NCBI GenBank assembly: GCA_004525155.1
Contig: SPDA01000215.1
Coordinates: 1 to 5,029, forward strand
Direction of reading: 5' to 3'
Length of the DNA stretch: 5,029 nt
DNA from: Spirochaetales bacterium
Lineage (GTDB): Bacteria > Spirochaetota > Spirochaetia > SPDA01
Of this stretch, positions 4,542 to 5,029 are shown piece by piece (the stretch's first letter is position 1; each line of letters opens with the position of its first letter). A model generated the notes under the pieces. That model saw only the letters and a program-made list of their open reading frames with translations, was not told the origin of the DNA and made no database searches. Made by a program: the position numbers and the translations under genes.

Positions 4542-5029
4542 ATGCAAAACGATCTGATTTGCCGAATTGCCAATATTACAAAGATTTTTCCCGGGGTAAT
4601 AGCGCTTAATGATGTGAGTTTCGACATCAAGAAAGGGGAGATTCACGGGGTAATCGGCGAGAACGGGGCGGGAAAATCCACCCTCATGAATATTCTCGAA
4701 GGTGTATATTTCCCGGATAAGGGTCATATAGAGTTTAACGGTTCGCCCGTGCACTTCAGAGACCCGAGGGAGGCGCAGGACGTCGGCATAGCCATGATAT
4801 ATCAGGAACTCTCCCTCTCCAGATATATGACCGTCTTTGAGAATATCTATCAGGGCAGGATGCTTAAAAGCAAAGTGGGGTTTATCGACCGCAAAAAAAT
4901 GATTTCCGAATGCAGGAAGTATTTGAAAACTCTAGGCGTCGAGTATATCGATCCGAAAGTGCTTGTAAAAAATTTAAGCGTTTCCCAAATGCAGCTTGTA
5001 GAGATCGCGAAGGCTGTATCCCTTAATGC
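4542..5029 (+). CDS. Sugar ABC transporter ATP-binding protein, N-terminal part (RbsA/XylG/MglA type; runs off right edge)
   Basis: The first 162 residues are visible. Full-length relatives have about 500 residues with two fused nucleotide-binding domains, so only most of the first domain is seen. It shows the family opening ITKIFPGVIALNDVSFDIKKGE (12-33), Walker A GENGAGKST (39-47, Lys45 for ATP phosphate), the Q-loop IYQELS (86-91, Gln88) and the ABC signature in its family-typical degenerate form LSVSQMQLVEIAKA (145-158). Walker B and the second domain lie past the edge. It would sit on the cytoplasmic face of the permease and power import. It follows the binding-protein gene after a strong hairpin, so it is likely expressed at a lower level. 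Family assignment is secure; the substrate depends on the partner proteins. Confidence 0.95.
   Translation, partial: MQNDLICRIANITKIFPGVIALNDVSFDIKKGEIHGVIGENGAGKSTLMNILEGVYFPDKGHIEFNGSPVHFRDPREAQDVGIAMIYQELSLSRYMTVFENIYQGRMLKSKVGFIDRKKMISECRKYLKTLGVEYIDPKVLVKNLSVSQMQLVEIAKAVSLN

Noticed and set aside
4340..4754. Minus-strand open frames across the hairpin and the ATPase start
   Set aside because: They overlap confident plus-strand genes and the terminator, show no family motifs and have no convincing start context.
1..5029. CRISPR array, tRNA or rRNA gene, insertion sequence or toxin-antitoxin module
   Set aside because: No repeated spacer pattern, cloverleaf, transposase motif, terminal inverted repeats or small paired genes were seen on either strand.

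Overview
This window holds part of a carbohydrate or polyol uptake-and-catabolism locus. It probably comes from a member of the Spirochaetota (Treponema/Sphaerochaeta-like). The taxonomic call is an inference with moderate confidence. It rests mainly on the solute-binding protein, whose signal peptide ends in an FAGGEKEG-type junction, a pattern common in treponemal and related binding proteins. Strong AGGAGG-type ribosome binding sites and a mid-range base composition by eye are compatible with this but not diagnostic.

Layout: (1) positions 1-156, minus strand: the first 52 codons of a short-chain dehydrogenase/reductase (SDR), which runs off the left edge. (2) 157-316: a 160-bp AT-rich divergent control region with a promoter facing each way and several small palindromes. 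(3) 317-1855, plus: an FGGY-family sugar/polyol kinase. (4) 1891-2181, plus: a 96-residue ABM-fold (antibiotic biosynthesis monooxygenase-like) small protein, probably cotranscribed with the kinase. (5) 2182-2388: a 207-bp gap with a weak terminator candidate, a near-consensus sigma70-type promoter (TTGACA, 17 bp, TATGAT), a palindrome just downstream of it and a leader of about 130 nt. (6) 2389-3357, plus: a permease of the RbsC/XylH type. (7) 3420-4469, plus: a periplasmic sugar-binding protein with a very strong ribosome binding site. (8) 4487-4525: a perfect 16-bp hairpin with a UUCG loop and a U-rich tail. (9) 4542-5029, plus: the 5' part of an RbsA/XylG-type ABC ATPase, cut off by the right edge. 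No stretch longer than 300 bp lacks a gene.

How the parts probably work together: the binding protein captures a sugar or polyol, the permease and ATPase import it, the SDR oxidises or reduces it, and the kinase phosphorylates it. The small ABM-fold protein would act on an intermediate. The substrate cannot be fixed from sequence alone. The kinase is only xylulokinase-like and lacks the usual Met-His substrate motif. The combination of FGGY kinase, ABM-fold protein and sugar-type ABC transporter also resembles the make-up of the autoinducer-2 lsr system, although the binding protein and kinase do not look like close LsrB or LsrK relatives. The main points worth follow-up are this gene combination, the hairpin placed between binding protein and ATPase, and the two control regions.
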